64,000 bases of DNA from Streptomyces endocoffeicus (lineage in GTDB: Bacteria > Actinomycetota > Actinomycetes > Streptomycetales > Streptomycetaceae), in NCBI RefSeq assembly GCF_016741935.1, contig NZ_JAERRG010000039.1, forward strand, positions 1 to 64,000, in the 5' to 3' direction. Shown here piece after piece: positions 33,321 to 41,984 of this stretch (positions within the stretch are counted from its first letter, which is position 1; each line of letters opens with the position of its first letter). The position numbers and the translations under genes are program-made. The notes beneath the pieces were generated by a model that saw nothing but the letters and a program-made list of their open reading frames with translations, was not told the DNA's origin and made no database searches.

Positions 33321-34541
33321 ATGCCCGAAGCAGTGATCGTCTCTGCCGCCCGTTCCCCCATCGGCCGCGCCTTCAAGGGTTCGCTCAAGGATCTGAGGCC
33401 GGACGACCTCACGGCCGAGATCATCCAGGCCGCGCTCGCCAAGGTCCCCGAGCTCGACCCCCGCGAGATCGACGACCTGATGCTCGGCTGCGGACTCCCG
33501 GGCGGCGAGCAGGGGCACAACCTGGGGCGGATCGTGGCCGTGCAGATGGGGATGGACCACCTCCCCGGCTGTACGATCACCCGCTACTGCTCCTCCTCCC
33601 TCCAGACCTCGCGGATGGCGCTGCACGCCATCAAGGCGGGCGAGGGCGACGTCTTCATCTCGGCGGGTGTCGAGATGGTCTCGCGGTCGAAGAAGGGCAC
33701 CTCGGACGGGCTGCCGGACACCCACAACCCGGTGTTCGCGGAGGCCGAGGCCCGTACGGTCGCGCGCGCCGAGCAGGAGGGCTCCGACTGGCACGACCCG
33801 CGCGAGGACGAGCTGCTGCCCGACCCGTACATCGCGATGGGCCAGACGGCCGAGAACCTGGCCCGGCTCAAGGGGGTCACCCGCGAGGAGATGGACGAGT
33901 TCGGCGTGCGGTCCCAGAACCTCGCCGAGGAGGCCATCAAGAAGGGCTTCTGGGAGCGCGAGATCACCCCGGTGACCACCCCCGACGGCACGGTCGTCAG
34001 CCAGGACGACGGCCCCCGCGCGGGCACCACCCTGGAGGCGGTGCAGGGCCTGAAGCCGGTCTTCCGCCCCGACGGCCGGATCACCGCGGGCAACTGCTGC
34101 CCGCTCAACGACGGCGCCGCGGCGCTGGTGATCATGTCCGACACCAAGGCCCGGGAACTGGGCGTGACCCCGCTGGCGCGGATCGTGTCGACCGGCGTCA
34201 CCGGCCTCTCCCCCGAGATCATGGGCTACGGCCCGGTCGAGGCGTCCAAGCAGGCGCTGGCCCGCGCCGGGATGTCGATCGGCGACATCGACCTGGTGGA
34301 GATCAACGAGGCGTTCGCCGCGCAGGTCATCCCGTCCTACCGCGATCTGGGCATCGACCTGGACCGGCTCAATGTCAACGGCGGCGCGATCGCCGTGGGC
34401 CACCCCTTCGGCATGACCGGCGCCCGGATCACCGGCACGCTGATCAATTCGCTGCAGTTCCACGACAAGCAGTTCGGCCTGGAGACCATGTGCGTCGGCG
34501 GTGGCCAGGGCATGGCCATGGTCATCGAGCGCCTGAGCTAG
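33321..34541 (+). CDS. Acetyl-CoA C-acetyltransferase (thiolase)
   Basis: A 406-residue thiolase. The nucleophilic Cys is in TRYCSSSLQTSRMA (about 90), with NEAFAAQ, the His motif GGAIAVGHPFGMTGAR and the second catalytic Cys in CVGGGQGMAMVIE. It catalyses reversible condensation or thiolysis of acetyl-CoA units. Whether it serves beta-oxidation or biosynthesis cannot be decided. ATG 33321 lies six bases after GGAG. Confidence 0.93.
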   Translation: MPEAVIVSAARSPIGRAFKGSLKDLRPDDLTAEIIQAALAKVPELDPREIDDLMLGCGLPGGEQGHNLGRIVAVQMGMDHLPGCTITRYCSSSLQTSRMALHAIKAGEGDVFISAGVEMVSRSKKGTSDGLPDTHNPVFAEAEARTVARAEQEGSDWHDPREDELLPDPYIAMGQTAENLARLKGVTREEMDEFGVRSQNLAEEAIKKGFWEREITPVTTPDGTVVSQDDGPRAGTTLEAVQGLKPVFRPDGRITAGNCCPLNDGAAALVIMSDTKARELGVTPLARIVSTGVTGLSPEIMGYGPVEASKQALARAGMSIGDIDLVEINEAFAAQVIPSYRDLGIDLDRLNVNGGAIAVGHPFGMTGARITGTLINSLQFHDKQFGLETMCVGGGQGMAMVIERLS

Positions 34542-34561
34542 TAGGCGCCTGGCGGCTCTTT

Positions 34562-34678
34562 CCCCTCCCCGCCCCTTCCCGACACTGGGGCTTCGCCCCA
34601 GACCCCGAGGTCTGGGGCGAAGCCCCCCCACGCGGCGGAGCCGCAGATCGTCAGGTGTCGGGAAGGGGCGGGGAGGGG
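34562..34678. terminator. Large nested palindrome, bidirectional terminator-like
   Basis: Outer arms of 24 bp (34562-34585 and 34655-34678; starting CCCCTCCCCGCCCCTT) enclose a perfect 18-bp hairpin of GGGGCTTCGCCCC type (34587-34626) and a small GCGGC-GGA-GCCGC stem (34632-34644). Such GC-rich nested palindromes are recurrent between streptomycete genes. It lies 20 bp after the thiolase stop. Confidence 0.8.
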
Positions 34679-34788
34679 AGCAGCCCGCCGCAGGCGGCAC
34701 ACACGGCGGAGCCGATCCGCGGAGCCGGGCCGGACGGCCGCCTCGTAGCGCGTCTGCGAGACTGGTTCGATCCGGGCCGTGACCGAAT

Positions 34789-34821
34789 CTCCCCCAGGAT
34801 GTGACAAAAGTCCTGGGGGAG
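34789..34821. terminator. Perfect 11-bp hairpin in the leader of the 34973 gene
   Basis: CTCCCCCAGGA / TCCTGGGGGAG with an AT-rich 11-nt loop (TGTGACAAAAG). It may terminate upstream transcription or shape the leader of the downstream gene. Confidence 0.6.
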
Positions 34822-34972
34822 AGCCGTCTGCCCAGCTCAGCACCGGTGTCCAAAGGCCCGCCCGGTACCGAATTCTGCCCATTTGGTGATGGTATGCACT
34901 GACGTCGAGAGGCGATAAGCCTCAAGCTGAGGTAGGAATTCGGGGGATCTACAGCCAACCGGGAGTACGTCA

Positions 34973-35914
34973 GTGAGCCCCACGAGTCTTGTCCTCCTCC
35001 TGGCCGCGGTGACCGCCACGGCCGTAGGGACGGCCGCCCTGCACACCGCGCGTGGTGTGCGCCGGCAGATCAGTGAGCTGCGCGCCGAGCTCGCGGCCAC
35101 CGTGGCCGCCGGCGCCCGGACGGGCGGCGGCGGAGACGGCGGAGGCGGAGGCGGAGGCGAGGAGGGCGGCGCGGCGGTGCCCGCGCCCCGCGCCACCCCG
35201 GCCGCCGAGATACGCGCGGCCGTCGCCGACGCGCTGGCCGAGGAGCGGGAGCGCGAGCTGGCCGAGGCGCGGGCGTTCTGGGCCGCCCAGGAGGCCAGGG
35301 ACTCCGCCGGAGCGGCCGACGCCCACTCGCTGCTGAGCGGGCCGGGCGGGTTCGAGGACGCCTCCCAGGACGCGCAGCTCTTCGTGCCCCGCCAGGCGGA
35401 CCTGGCCGGGCTCGAACCGCTGCTCGGGCTGGACGCGCTGGGCCCCGAGGCCATGGACTCCGGCGGGGACCAGGAGCCCGAGGTCGAGTCCGAGGTGGAG
35501 CTGGAGCTGGGCGCCGGGGCGGAGCCCGCGGCCGAGCCCCGGGAGTCCGCCGAGCTGGCGGCGGCCCGCCGTCGCCATCCGTCCCACCCCGACTTCGCCC
35601 CGTCGTCACCGGTCGCCGACCACGACCGTACGGTGAGCCGGCTCACCGAGCTGGCCGATGCCCGCACCCCGCTGTCCGATGTGCGGCCCGGCCCCCTCGG
35701 CACCCTCGATGTCTACGTCTTCGCCGACGGCACCACGATCTGCATGACCCCGGGCCACCGGGAGACCGCTGAGCGGCTGGCGGACGCGCTGCGCGAGGGC
35801 ACCGCCCCGGTGCTGCTCGGCGGCTCGGGCGTCTCCGGTGCCTATGCGCTCACTTTCGGTTGCGGCGAGGAGAACGTGTACGTCCTCGCCGACCGCGTCA
35901 TCGCCTCGCTGTAG
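34973..35914 (+). CDS. Hypothetical membrane-anchored protein with acidic linker
   Basis: A 313-residue protein starting at GTG 34973, eight bases after GGGAG. One N-terminal helix (LVLLLAAVTATAVGTAAL) anchors it. A Gly-rich stretch, a charged helix (AEERERELAEARAFWAAQEA) and an acidic region follow. A conserved compact C-terminal domain (about 225-313; GTLDVYVFADGTTICMTPGHRETAERLADALREG...YALTFG..ENVYVLADRVIASL) carries the only clear fold. Function not recognised; no operon partner. Confidence 0.8.
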   Translation: MSPTSLVLLLAAVTATAVGTAALHTARGVRRQISELRAELAATVAAGARTGGGGDGGGGGGGEEGGAAVPAPRATPAAEIRAAVADALAEERERELAEARAFWAAQEARDSAGAADAHSLLSGPGGFEDASQDAQLFVPRQADLAGLEPLLGLDALGPEAMDSGGDQEPEVESEVELELGAGAEPAAEPRESAELAAARRRHPSHPDFAPSSPVADHDRTVSRLTELADARTPLSDVRPGPLGTLDVYVFADGTTICMTPGHRETAERLADALREGTAPVLLGGSGVSGAYALTFGCGEENVYVLADRVIASL

Positions 35915-36039
35915 CCGTAGCTGTAGCTGTAGCTGTAGCCGCAGGGGACACATCGCCCCGCCGTAAGCAGGCTCTCAGGCCTTGAGCGGGCCTTCAGGCC
36001 GTAAGCCGGGCCCTCAGGCCCTGCGCGGGCCGCGGACCC

Positions 36040-36390
36040 TCACACGCCGCAGCGCCCCGCCGCCTCCGCCACGAGCACCACCGCCTCGGCGGCCCCCCGC
36101 GCCGTATCGCCGCCCCCGGCGCCGCCCGGCGCACGCTCCAGCGCGTGCACCAAGTCATGTCCGGCCACCGCCACCTGGTCGGCGACCACGAACAGCCCCG
36201 CGTCCGGCATGATCCGCGGCGGGGTTCCCGGCTCCTCGAGCCGCTGTGCGCGCACCGACAATTCCCTAGCCAGGGCCAGTCCTTCGGCCGCGGCGCCCGC
36301 GCGCAGCCGGGACTGCGGAAGGGCGCGCAACCGGTCGGCGAGCCGGTCGACGGCGGCCAGGAGAGGCAGGAGGGGGGAGACATCATCCAC
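36040..36390 (-). CDS. Hypothetical small alpha-helical protein
   Basis: A 116-residue protein, mostly helical and rich in Ala and Arg (LLAAVDRLADRLRALPQSRLRAGAAAEGLALARELS). GTG 36390 begins VDDVSPLL; the start could be as early as 36438, and neither has an ideal RBS. No family recognised. It is divergent from the DUF4287-like gene. Confidence 0.55.
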   Translation of the reverse strand: MDDVSPLLPLLAAVDRLADRLRALPQSRLRAGAAAEGLALARELSVRAQRLEEPGTPPRIMPDAGLFVVADQVAVAGHDLVHALERAPGGAGGGDTARGAAEAVVLVAEAAGRCGV

Positions 36391-36509
36391 GCTCCGAGCG
36401 TATGCGCCACTGAGGGACTGTTGCCAACGGGCGAACACTCAGGCACGGTGAGCTGAAGGAAACCCGGGCCAGCGACCCGGGTCCGGCATGGAAGCGTCCG
36501 GAGGCGCCG

Positions 36510-36740
36510 ATGTCCCAAATCTTCTCCGACGAGACTCACCGGAACCTACTCTCCCGCATCCCCCAGTGCACGGGCCGTGAAGTCGCCGACTGGCTGCGCA
36601 CGGTCGACGAGGGCCCCGCTTTCTTCCGATTCGAGGAGAAGGTCAGCTGGCTGCGCGGCGAGCACCAGCTCGCCTACGGCCATGCGAAGGCCATCATCCA
36701 TGAACACGACTTGAGGCGTGCGGCACGCAAGCTGCTGTAG
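36510..36740 (+). CDS. DUF4287-like small protein
   Basis: A 76-residue protein. GREVADWLRTVDEGPAFFRFEEKVSWLRGEHQLAYGHAKAIIHEHD matches the pattern of DUF4287/DUF5655-type small domains (usually annotated as hypothetical in actinobacteria). Start at ATG 36510 with GGAGGCG upstream. Single gene with a terminator 70 bp downstream. Confidence 0.75.
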   Translation: MSQIFSDETHRNLLSRIPQCTGREVADWLRTVDEGPAFFRFEEKVSWLRGEHQLAYGHAKAIIHEHDLRRAARKLL

Positions 36741-36810
36741 CCGCTGCCCGGAGGCAGAAGCGTGTATGACAGACCCACCGAACGGGGCGGCTTAAGCCGC
36801 ATAGGAAGAA

Positions 36811-36846
36811 GGGCCCGCGGAGGTCTCCCCCTCCGCGGGCCCTTCT
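36811..36846. terminator. Bidirectional rho-independent terminator
   Basis: GGGCCCGCGGAGG / CCTCCGCGGGCCC with a 6-nt loop, preceded by GAAGAA and followed by TTCT. It lies between convergent genes (36510-36740 and 36894-37790). Confidence 0.85.
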
Positions 36847-36893
36847 ACGCGCTGTCTACGTGATGTCTACGTGCTGAGCGACGCTCAGGAGCG

Positions 36894-37790
36894 CTAGTCC
36901 CTGAAGATCGAGATCAGCCGGAGCAGCTCCAGGTAGATCCACACCAGCGAGAGCGTCAGCCCGAAGGCGGCCAGCCAGGACTCCTCGCGCGGAGCGCCGT
37001 ACCGGACACCGTCCTCGACCTGCTTGAAGTCCATCGCCAGGAACGCCGCGCCGAGCACGACGCCGACGAGGCCGAAGACGATGCCGAGGCCACCGCTGCG
37101 GAAGCCGAGGCCGTCCCCGCCGCCGATGGCGGCGAACAGCAGATTGACCGCCATCAGCAGGATGAAGCCGATGGCGGCGGCGAGCACAAAGCGCTGGAAT
37201 CGCGCGTTCACCCGGATGAGGCGGGTCTTGTACGCGACGAGCACACCGACGAACACGGCCATCGTGCCGAGCACGGCCTGCATCGGGATGCCGGACCAGC
37301 GATCGTTGTACACCTGGCTGATAACGCCCAGGAAGAGGCCCTCGAAGAGGGCGTAACCCATGATCAGCGCGGGCGAGGCCGTGCGCTTGAACGACTGGAC
37401 GAGGCCGAGCACCATCGCCACGAGCGCGGCGCCGAAGCCCACACCCACCGGAAGCTGCGCGATCCACGCGACCGCGGCGGCGACGATGACGGTACCGAGG
37501 GTCATACCGGTGCGCATGACGACGTCGTCCATCGTCATCCGGCCGGTCTGCAGCGGGCCCGCCGGCGGCGCGCCGTACATCTGCTGCAGCTGTTCGGGGG
37601 TCAGATTCTGCTGGTCGCCCGCCGCGTAGGGGTTCGTGGGCGGCTGCGTCTGCGCGTGCGGATTACCGCCCGCGTACGGGTTGGCCTGACCGGCGGCGGG
37701 ACTCCCGGCCTGCGGCGCCGCGCCGAAACCGGCGTAGCCGCCGCTGCGGCTGAACCCCCGTCGCGAGAAGACCGGGTTGCTGCTCCTCAT
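36894..37790 (-). CDS. Bax inhibitor-1/YccA family membrane protein
   Basis: A 298-residue protein. The first 90 residues are cytoplasmic and rich in Pro/Gly/Gln with NPYAGG repeats. Seven helices follow with the family features (MTMDDVVMRTGMTLGTVIVAAAVAW, GYALFEGLFLGVISQVY, and the late MDFKQVEDGV region with an acidic pair). Bacterial members are putative pH-sensitive calcium leak channels. ATG 37790 lies behind GGAGGAG; the extension to 37829 is not needed. Confidence 0.9.
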   Translation of the reverse strand: MRSSNPVFSRRGFSRSGGYAGFGAAPQAGSPAAGQANPYAGGNPHAQTQPPTNPYAAGDQQNLTPEQLQQMYGAPPAGPLQTGRMTMDDVVMRTGMTLGTVIVAAAVAWIAQLPVGVGFGAALVAMVLGLVQSFKRTASPALIMGYALFEGLFLGVISQVYNDRWSGIPMQAVLGTMAVFVGVLVAYKTRLIRVNARFQRFVLAAAIGFILLMAVNLLFAAIGGGDGLGFRSGGLGIVFGLVGVVLGAAFLAMDFKQVEDGVRYGAPREESWLAAFGLTLSLVWIYLELLRLISIFRD

Positions 37791-37975
37791 CTCACTCCTC
37801 CGTGGCCGCCGAGCGCGACCTTGACTCAAGGGTAATGGGTAAGCAAAGAAAGCACCCTAGTGCCCAAGGAGGATCTTTTCACGCAGGAAGAGGCCGCGCG
37901 AGGCCCCTGCGGGCCCCGCGCACGCACTTGGGGCGACCATCCACACACGCTGAGTGCGCCCACCGGATCTGAAGG

Positions 37976-38058
37976 TGCCCGGAACCGGACTTGAACCGGT
38001 ACGCCCGCGAGGGGCAGCGAGGTTTAAGCTCGCCGTGTCTGCATTCCACCATCCGGGC
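37976..38058 (-). tRNA. bldA: tRNA-Leu (anticodon UAA), the bldA tRNA
   Basis: On the minus strand the acceptor stem GCCCGGA/TCCGGGC pairs perfectly. The anticodon arm is GCGAG-CTTAAAC-CTCGC, giving anticodon TAA, and a long variable arm (CCC..GGG) is typical of Leu tRNAs. The T-arm CCGG-TTCAAGT-CCGG is intact. The genome continues CCT after the discriminator A, so CCA is added post-transcriptionally. This tRNA reads UUA and is the developmental and antibiotic regulator bldA of Streptomyces. Three protein genes in this window contain a TTA codon. Confidence 0.95.
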
Positions 38059-38461
38059 GGCGGTTCCCCCTGGGCCGCACGGTGCGCATACGGCCCTCCC
38101 CTGGAAGAGAGCAGCACGAGCCTATCCGGGGACATGCCCCCGCACAGTGAATCCTCGACCCGAGGTTGTCTTATTTTATTGGCAACTGAGGGTGCATCAG
38201 CAGCGGGGCGGGGTACCCGAAGATGCCGACGTCCATTGGACCTGCCGATATGCCCTGAACCCCCATTAACTGGGGATTGACGCAATCTCGACGCCCCGAA
38301 CGGGGCGTCCTCTCCTTCTCAAGGAGGACTCCGCCGCCACCACCTACATCGCGAGACCCCCACGAGAACGGGCGCACGGGCTGATCCCGTACCCCTTCAC
38401 AACCGGAACCATGGAGTGACGTCCCGCTCACTCCCGCACAGCACGACAGGAGTCATTCACC
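38059..38461. other. Intergenic region upstream of bldA
   Basis: A 403-bp gap between bldA and the ABC ATPase gene. An AT-rich tract (GTTGTCTTATTTTATTGGC, about 38164-38182) is the likely bldA promoter area on the minus strand, and a CCTCG..CGAGG palindrome lies beside it. A GACGCCCC-GAAC-GGGGCGTC hairpin is at 38290-38309. No gene seen. Confidence 0.5.
38290..38309. terminator. 8-bp GC-rich hairpin
   Basis: GACGCCCC-GAAC-GGGGCGTC followed by CTCTCCTTCTC. It has the form of a plus-strand terminator that insulates the downstream ABC genes. Confidence 0.5.
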
Positions 38462-39244
38462 GTGACCACCATGCCCCTCGGCGTCAAAACCACCGCCCAC
38501 TCCACTGGCGCGGCCGCTCGCGCCACGGACCTGAGCAAGGTCTACGGCGAGGGCGAGACCCAGGTAATCGCCCTGGACTCGGTCTCCGTCGAGTTCCGCC
38601 AGGCGGAGTTCACCGCGATCATGGGCCCCTCCGGCTCCGGCAAGTCCACGCTGATGCACTGCATGGCGGGTCTCGACACCATCTCCAACGGCTCGGCCCG
38701 GATCGGTGACGTCGAACTGACCACGCTCAAGGACAAGAAGCTCACCCAGCTGCGCCGCGACAAGATCGGCTTCATCTTCCAGGCGTTCAACCTGCTGCCG
38801 ACGCTGAACGCGCTGGAGAACATCACCCTCCCGATGGACATCGCGGGCCGCAAGGCCGACCAGGCCTGGCTGGACCAGGTGGTGGCCACGGTCGGTCTGG
38901 CCGGGCGGCTCAAGCACCGCCCCAACCAGCTGTCGGGTGGTCAGCAGCAGCGCGTCGCCGTGGCCCGCGCCCTGGCCGGCCAGCCGGAGATCATCTTCGC
39001 CGACGAGCCGACCGGCAACCTGGACTCCCGCTCCGGCGCCGAGGTCCTGGGCTTCCTCCGCAACTCGGTGCGGGAGCTGGGCCAGACGATCGTGATGGTG
39101 ACCCATGACCCGGTCGCCGCGGCCTACTCCGACCGGGTGGTCTTCCTCGCCGACGGCCGGATCGTGGACGAGCTGCGCAACCCCACCGCCGACTCGGTAC
39201 TCGACCGCATGAAGCGCTTCGACGCCAAGGGCCGCACGAGCTGA
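38462..39244 (+). CDS. ABC transporter ATP-binding protein, MacB/LolD type
   Basis: A 260-residue ATPase. Walker A is GPSGSGKSTLMHCMAGLD, the Q-loop IFQAFNLLPTLNALEN, the signature LSGGQQQRVAVARAL, Walker B IIFADEPTGNLDSR and the H-loop VTHDPVAAAYSDRV. NLLPTL and EPTGNLD identify the lipoprotein/macrolide-export (type VII) subfamily that pairs with FtsX-like permeases. Start at GTG 38462; ATG 38471 is an in-frame alternative. The partner permease lies 70 bp downstream. Confidence 0.93.
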   Translation: MTTMPLGVKTTAHSTGAAARATDLSKVYGEGETQVIALDSVSVEFRQAEFTAIMGPSGSGKSTLMHCMAGLDTISNGSARIGDVELTTLKDKKLTQLRRDKIGFIFQAFNLLPTLNALENITLPMDIAGRKADQAWLDQVVATVGLAGRLKHRPNQLSGGQQQRVAVARALAGQPEIIFADEPTGNLDSRSGAEVLGFLRNSVRELGQTIVMVTHDPVAAAYSDRVVFLADGRIVDELRNPTADSVLDRMKRFDAKGRTS

Positions 39245-39314
39245 CGCGGGGCGCGCGCCCATCTCCGCACGCCGCCTCGCACTCGCCCACTCCACCCTTC
39301 AGGACTGACACCCC

Positions 39315-41855
39315 ATGCTCCGTACAGCCCTGCGCAATGTGCTTGCGCACAAGGCCCGGTTGCTGATGACCGTGCTCGCCGTGATGCTCGGCGTGGCCTT
39401 CGTCGCCGGCACCCTGGTCTTCACCAACACCATCTCCGACGCCTACCAGAAGAGCTCCCAGAAGGGCTTCCAGGGCGTCGACGTCGCCATCACCCCCGAC
39501 AAGAAGGACGACGACTCCGCCAACCCCGGTGACGCGCCCCGGCTGAGCCAGCAGCTGCTGGACCAGGCGTCCAAGGTGCCCGGCGCCGACTCCGCCTACG
39601 GCGTGGTGCAGGGCTACTCCGCCCTCGCCGACAAGAAGGGCGACCTGATCGGCGGCGGCTTCTCCAACCGCGGCGGCAACTACTACCCGGGCGCCGACGG
39701 CAAGGACGCCCGGTACACGATGACCGAGGGCCGCGCCCCCAAGGCCACGGGCGAGGTCGCGCTCGACTCCAGGACCGCCGAGCGCGGCCACTACAAGGCC
39801 GGGGACTCCATCCGGGTGTCCGTCAACGGCCCGGTGCGCACCGAGAAGGTCGTCGGCGTCTTCACCACCGACGACGGCAATGTCGCGGCGGGCGGCACCC
39901 TCGCGCTGTACGACACGGCCACCGCGCAGCGGCTGATGGGCAAGCCGGGGCAGTTCGACGAGATCGATGTGAAGGCCGCCGCGGGCACCTCGCAGGCCAC
40001 CCTGAAGTCGTCGATCGACAAGGTCCTGCCCGAGCAGGCCAAGGCCGACACCGCCAAGAAGCTCGCCAAGGACCAGGCCAAGGCGATCGAAGACGGCATG
40101 AGCAGCCTGCAGACCGCGATGCTGGTGTTCGCCGGGATCGCGCTCTTCGTCGGCATCTTCATCATCGTCAACACCTTCTCCATGCTGGTCGCCCAGCGCA
40201 CCAGGGAGCTCGCCCTGATGCGCGCGGTGGGCGCGACCCGCCGTCAGGTCACCCGCTCGGTGCTGATCGAGGCCACCGTCGTGGGCGCCATCGCGGCCGT
40301 GGTGGGCCTCATCGCCGGTGTCGGCATCGGCGCCGCGCTGCGCTCGGTGCTCAACTCCACCGGGGCCAAGGTCCCGGACGGTCCGCTGGTCGTCGCGCCG
40401 ACCACCGTGCTGGTCTCGGTGCTCGTGGGCGTCGTGGTGACCGTGCTCTCCGCCTGGCTGCCCGGCCGCCGCGCCGCCAAGATCCCGCCGGTCGCCGCGA
40501 TGAACAGCGTGCACTCCGCGCCGTCCACCCGCGGTCTGGTGGTCCGCAACACCATCGGCGCGATCCTCGCCGCCGGTGGTACCGCGCTGGTGGTGGCCGG
40601 TGCGGGCATGGGCAGCGACGGCCAGGGCCCGATGTCGTTCGGCGCGGTCGTCCTGGTGATCGGCGTCTTCGTGCTCACCCCGCTGCTGTCCCGGCCGCTG
40701 ATCGCGGCCGCCTCCCCGGTGCTGCGGATCTTCGGGATGCCCGGCAAGCTGGCCCGGCAGAACGCGGTGCGCAACCCGCGCCGCACCGCCGCCACCGCCT
40801 CCGCCCTGATGGTGGGTCTCACCCTGATCACCGGTATGACGGTGATCGCGGGATCCATGCAGAAGGGGATCGACAAGATGGCGGCCGACGGGCTGAAGTC
40901 CGACTACGTCGTCAGCATGGGCGGGACCGGCGGGATGCCTCTGTCGCCCGAGGTGTCCAAGACCCTGGCGAAGCTGCCCGATGTCACCTCGATCAGCGCG
41001 CTGCGGTCCTCCCCGGCGCGGGTCGCCGGCGACTCCGACTCCCTGACCGGCGTCGACCCGAAGGCCATCAAGGACCTGGTGAACGTGGACTTCACCGAGG
41101 GCTCGTTCGCCGCGCTCGGGGGCACCAAGGCCCTCATCGACGACAAGATCGCCGACGAGCACCACTGGAAGGTCGGCTCCACCATCCCGGTGACCTACGA
41201 GGACGGCCGCAGCGGCAAGCTGACCGTGGGCGGTGTCTTCGAGGGCAACCAGATGATCCGCGGTGTCATGGTCGACAACGCCACGGTCACCCCGCACATG
41301 GCCACCGTCGCCGACTTCCAGGTGATGCTGAAGACCAAGGGCGGCGCGACGGAGAACAACAAGGACCTGCTGAAGAAGACGCTCGGCGAGAACCCGGCGA
41401 TCAAGATCCAGAACAAGCAGGACACCTCCGACGAGATCGCCTCGGCCTTCACCCTGATGCTGAACATGCTCTACGGGCTGCTCGCCATGGCCGTGATCGT
41501 CGCGGTGCTCGGTGTCATCAACACCCTGGCGATGTCGGTCTTCGAGCGGTCCAAGGAGATCGGCATGCTGCGGGCGATCGGCCTGGACCGGGGCGGCGTC
41601 AAGCGGATGGTGCGGCTGGAGTCGCTGGTCATCTCGCTCTTCGGCGGGGTGCTCGGCCTCGGCCTCGGCGTCTTCTTCGGCTGGGCGGTCGGTGAGCTGA
41701 TCGCCACCGAGCTGCCGAGCTACGAGCTGGTGCTGCCGTGGGCCCGGATGGGTCTCTTCCTGCTGATGGCCGCGTTCGTGGGCGCGATCGCGGCGCTGTG
41801 GCCGGCCCGGCGGGCCTCCAAGCTCAACATGCTGGCCGCCATCAAGGCCGAATAG
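39315..41855 (+). CDS. ABC transporter FtsX-like permease (duplicated)
   Basis: An 846-residue membrane protein with two FtsX-type units. Each unit has an extracytoplasmic domain after an N-terminal helix, then three helices containing the RTRELALMRAVGATRRQV and FERSKEIGMLRAIGLDRGGVKRMV signatures. With the upstream ATPase it forms a mechanotransmission exporter, probably for an antimicrobial or cell-envelope lipid/lipoprotein; substrate unknown. A strong hairpin terminator follows. Confidence 0.92.
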   Translation: MLRTALRNVLAHKARLLMTVLAVMLGVAFVAGTLVFTNTISDAYQKSSQKGFQGVDVAITPDKKDDDSANPGDAPRLSQQLLDQASKVPGADSAYGVVQGYSALADKKGDLIGGGFSNRGGNYYPGADGKDARYTMTEGRAPKATGEVALDSRTAERGHYKAGDSIRVSVNGPVRTEKVVGVFTTDDGNVAAGGTLALYDTATAQRLMGKPGQFDEIDVKAAAGTSQATLKSSIDKVLPEQAKADTAKKLAKDQAKAIEDGMSSLQTAMLVFAGIALFVGIFIIVNTFSMLVAQRTRELALMRAVGATRRQVTRSVLIEATVVGAIAAVVGLIAGVGIGAALRSVLNSTGAKVPDGPLVVAPTTVLVSVLVGVVVTVLSAWLPGRRAAKIPPVAAMNSVHSAPSTRGLVVRNTIGAILAAGGTALVVAGAGMGSDGQGPMSFGAVVLVIGVFVLTPLLSRPLIAAASPVLRIFGMPGKLARQNAVRNPRRTAATASALMVGLTLITGMTVIAGSMQKGIDKMAADGLKSDYVVSMGGTGGMPLSPEVSKTLAKLPDVTSISALRSSPARVAGDSDSLTGVDPKAIKDLVNVDFTEGSFAALGGTKALIDDKIADEHHWKVGSTIPVTYEDGRSGKLTVGGVFEGNQMIRGVMVDNATVTPHMATVADFQVMLKTKGGATENNKDLLKKTLGENPAIKIQNKQDTSDEIASAFTLMLNMLYGLLAMAVIVAVLGVINTLAMSVFERSKEIGMLRAIGLDRGGVKRMVRLESLVISLFGGVLGLGLGVFFGWAVGELIATELPSYELVLPWARMGLFLLMAAFVGAIAALWPARRASKLNMLAAIKAE

Positions 41856-41895
41856 CCGAGTAGCCGAGTAGCCGAGCAGCGGCGACCCGGACCCG

Positions 41896-41938
41896 GGACG
41901 TCCCCGTCCGCCCCTCTCCGGGGCGGGCGGGGACGTCC
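41896..41938 (+). terminator. Strong hairpin terminator
   Basis: Arms GGACGTCCCCGTCCGCCCC and GGGGCGGGCGGGGACGTCC (one G-T pair) with a 5-nt loop, 41 bp after the permease stop, followed by GCGTTTCGG. It sits between convergent genes. Confidence 0.85.
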
Positions 41939-41984
41939 GCGTTTCGGCCTGTTTCAGCAGCGTTCAGCCGCGCCGGTGCCGCGT

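Noticed and set aside
31731..34958. 1075-codon minus-strand open frame
   Set aside because: It is antisense to the SGNH hydrolase and thiolase and runs through intergenic repeats; composition is Arg/Gly/Pro-rich with no domain. High-GC shadow.
38171..38431. 86-codon ORF upstream of the ABC ATPase
   Set aside because: Covers the bldA promoter area and a hairpin; no RBS, no coding character.
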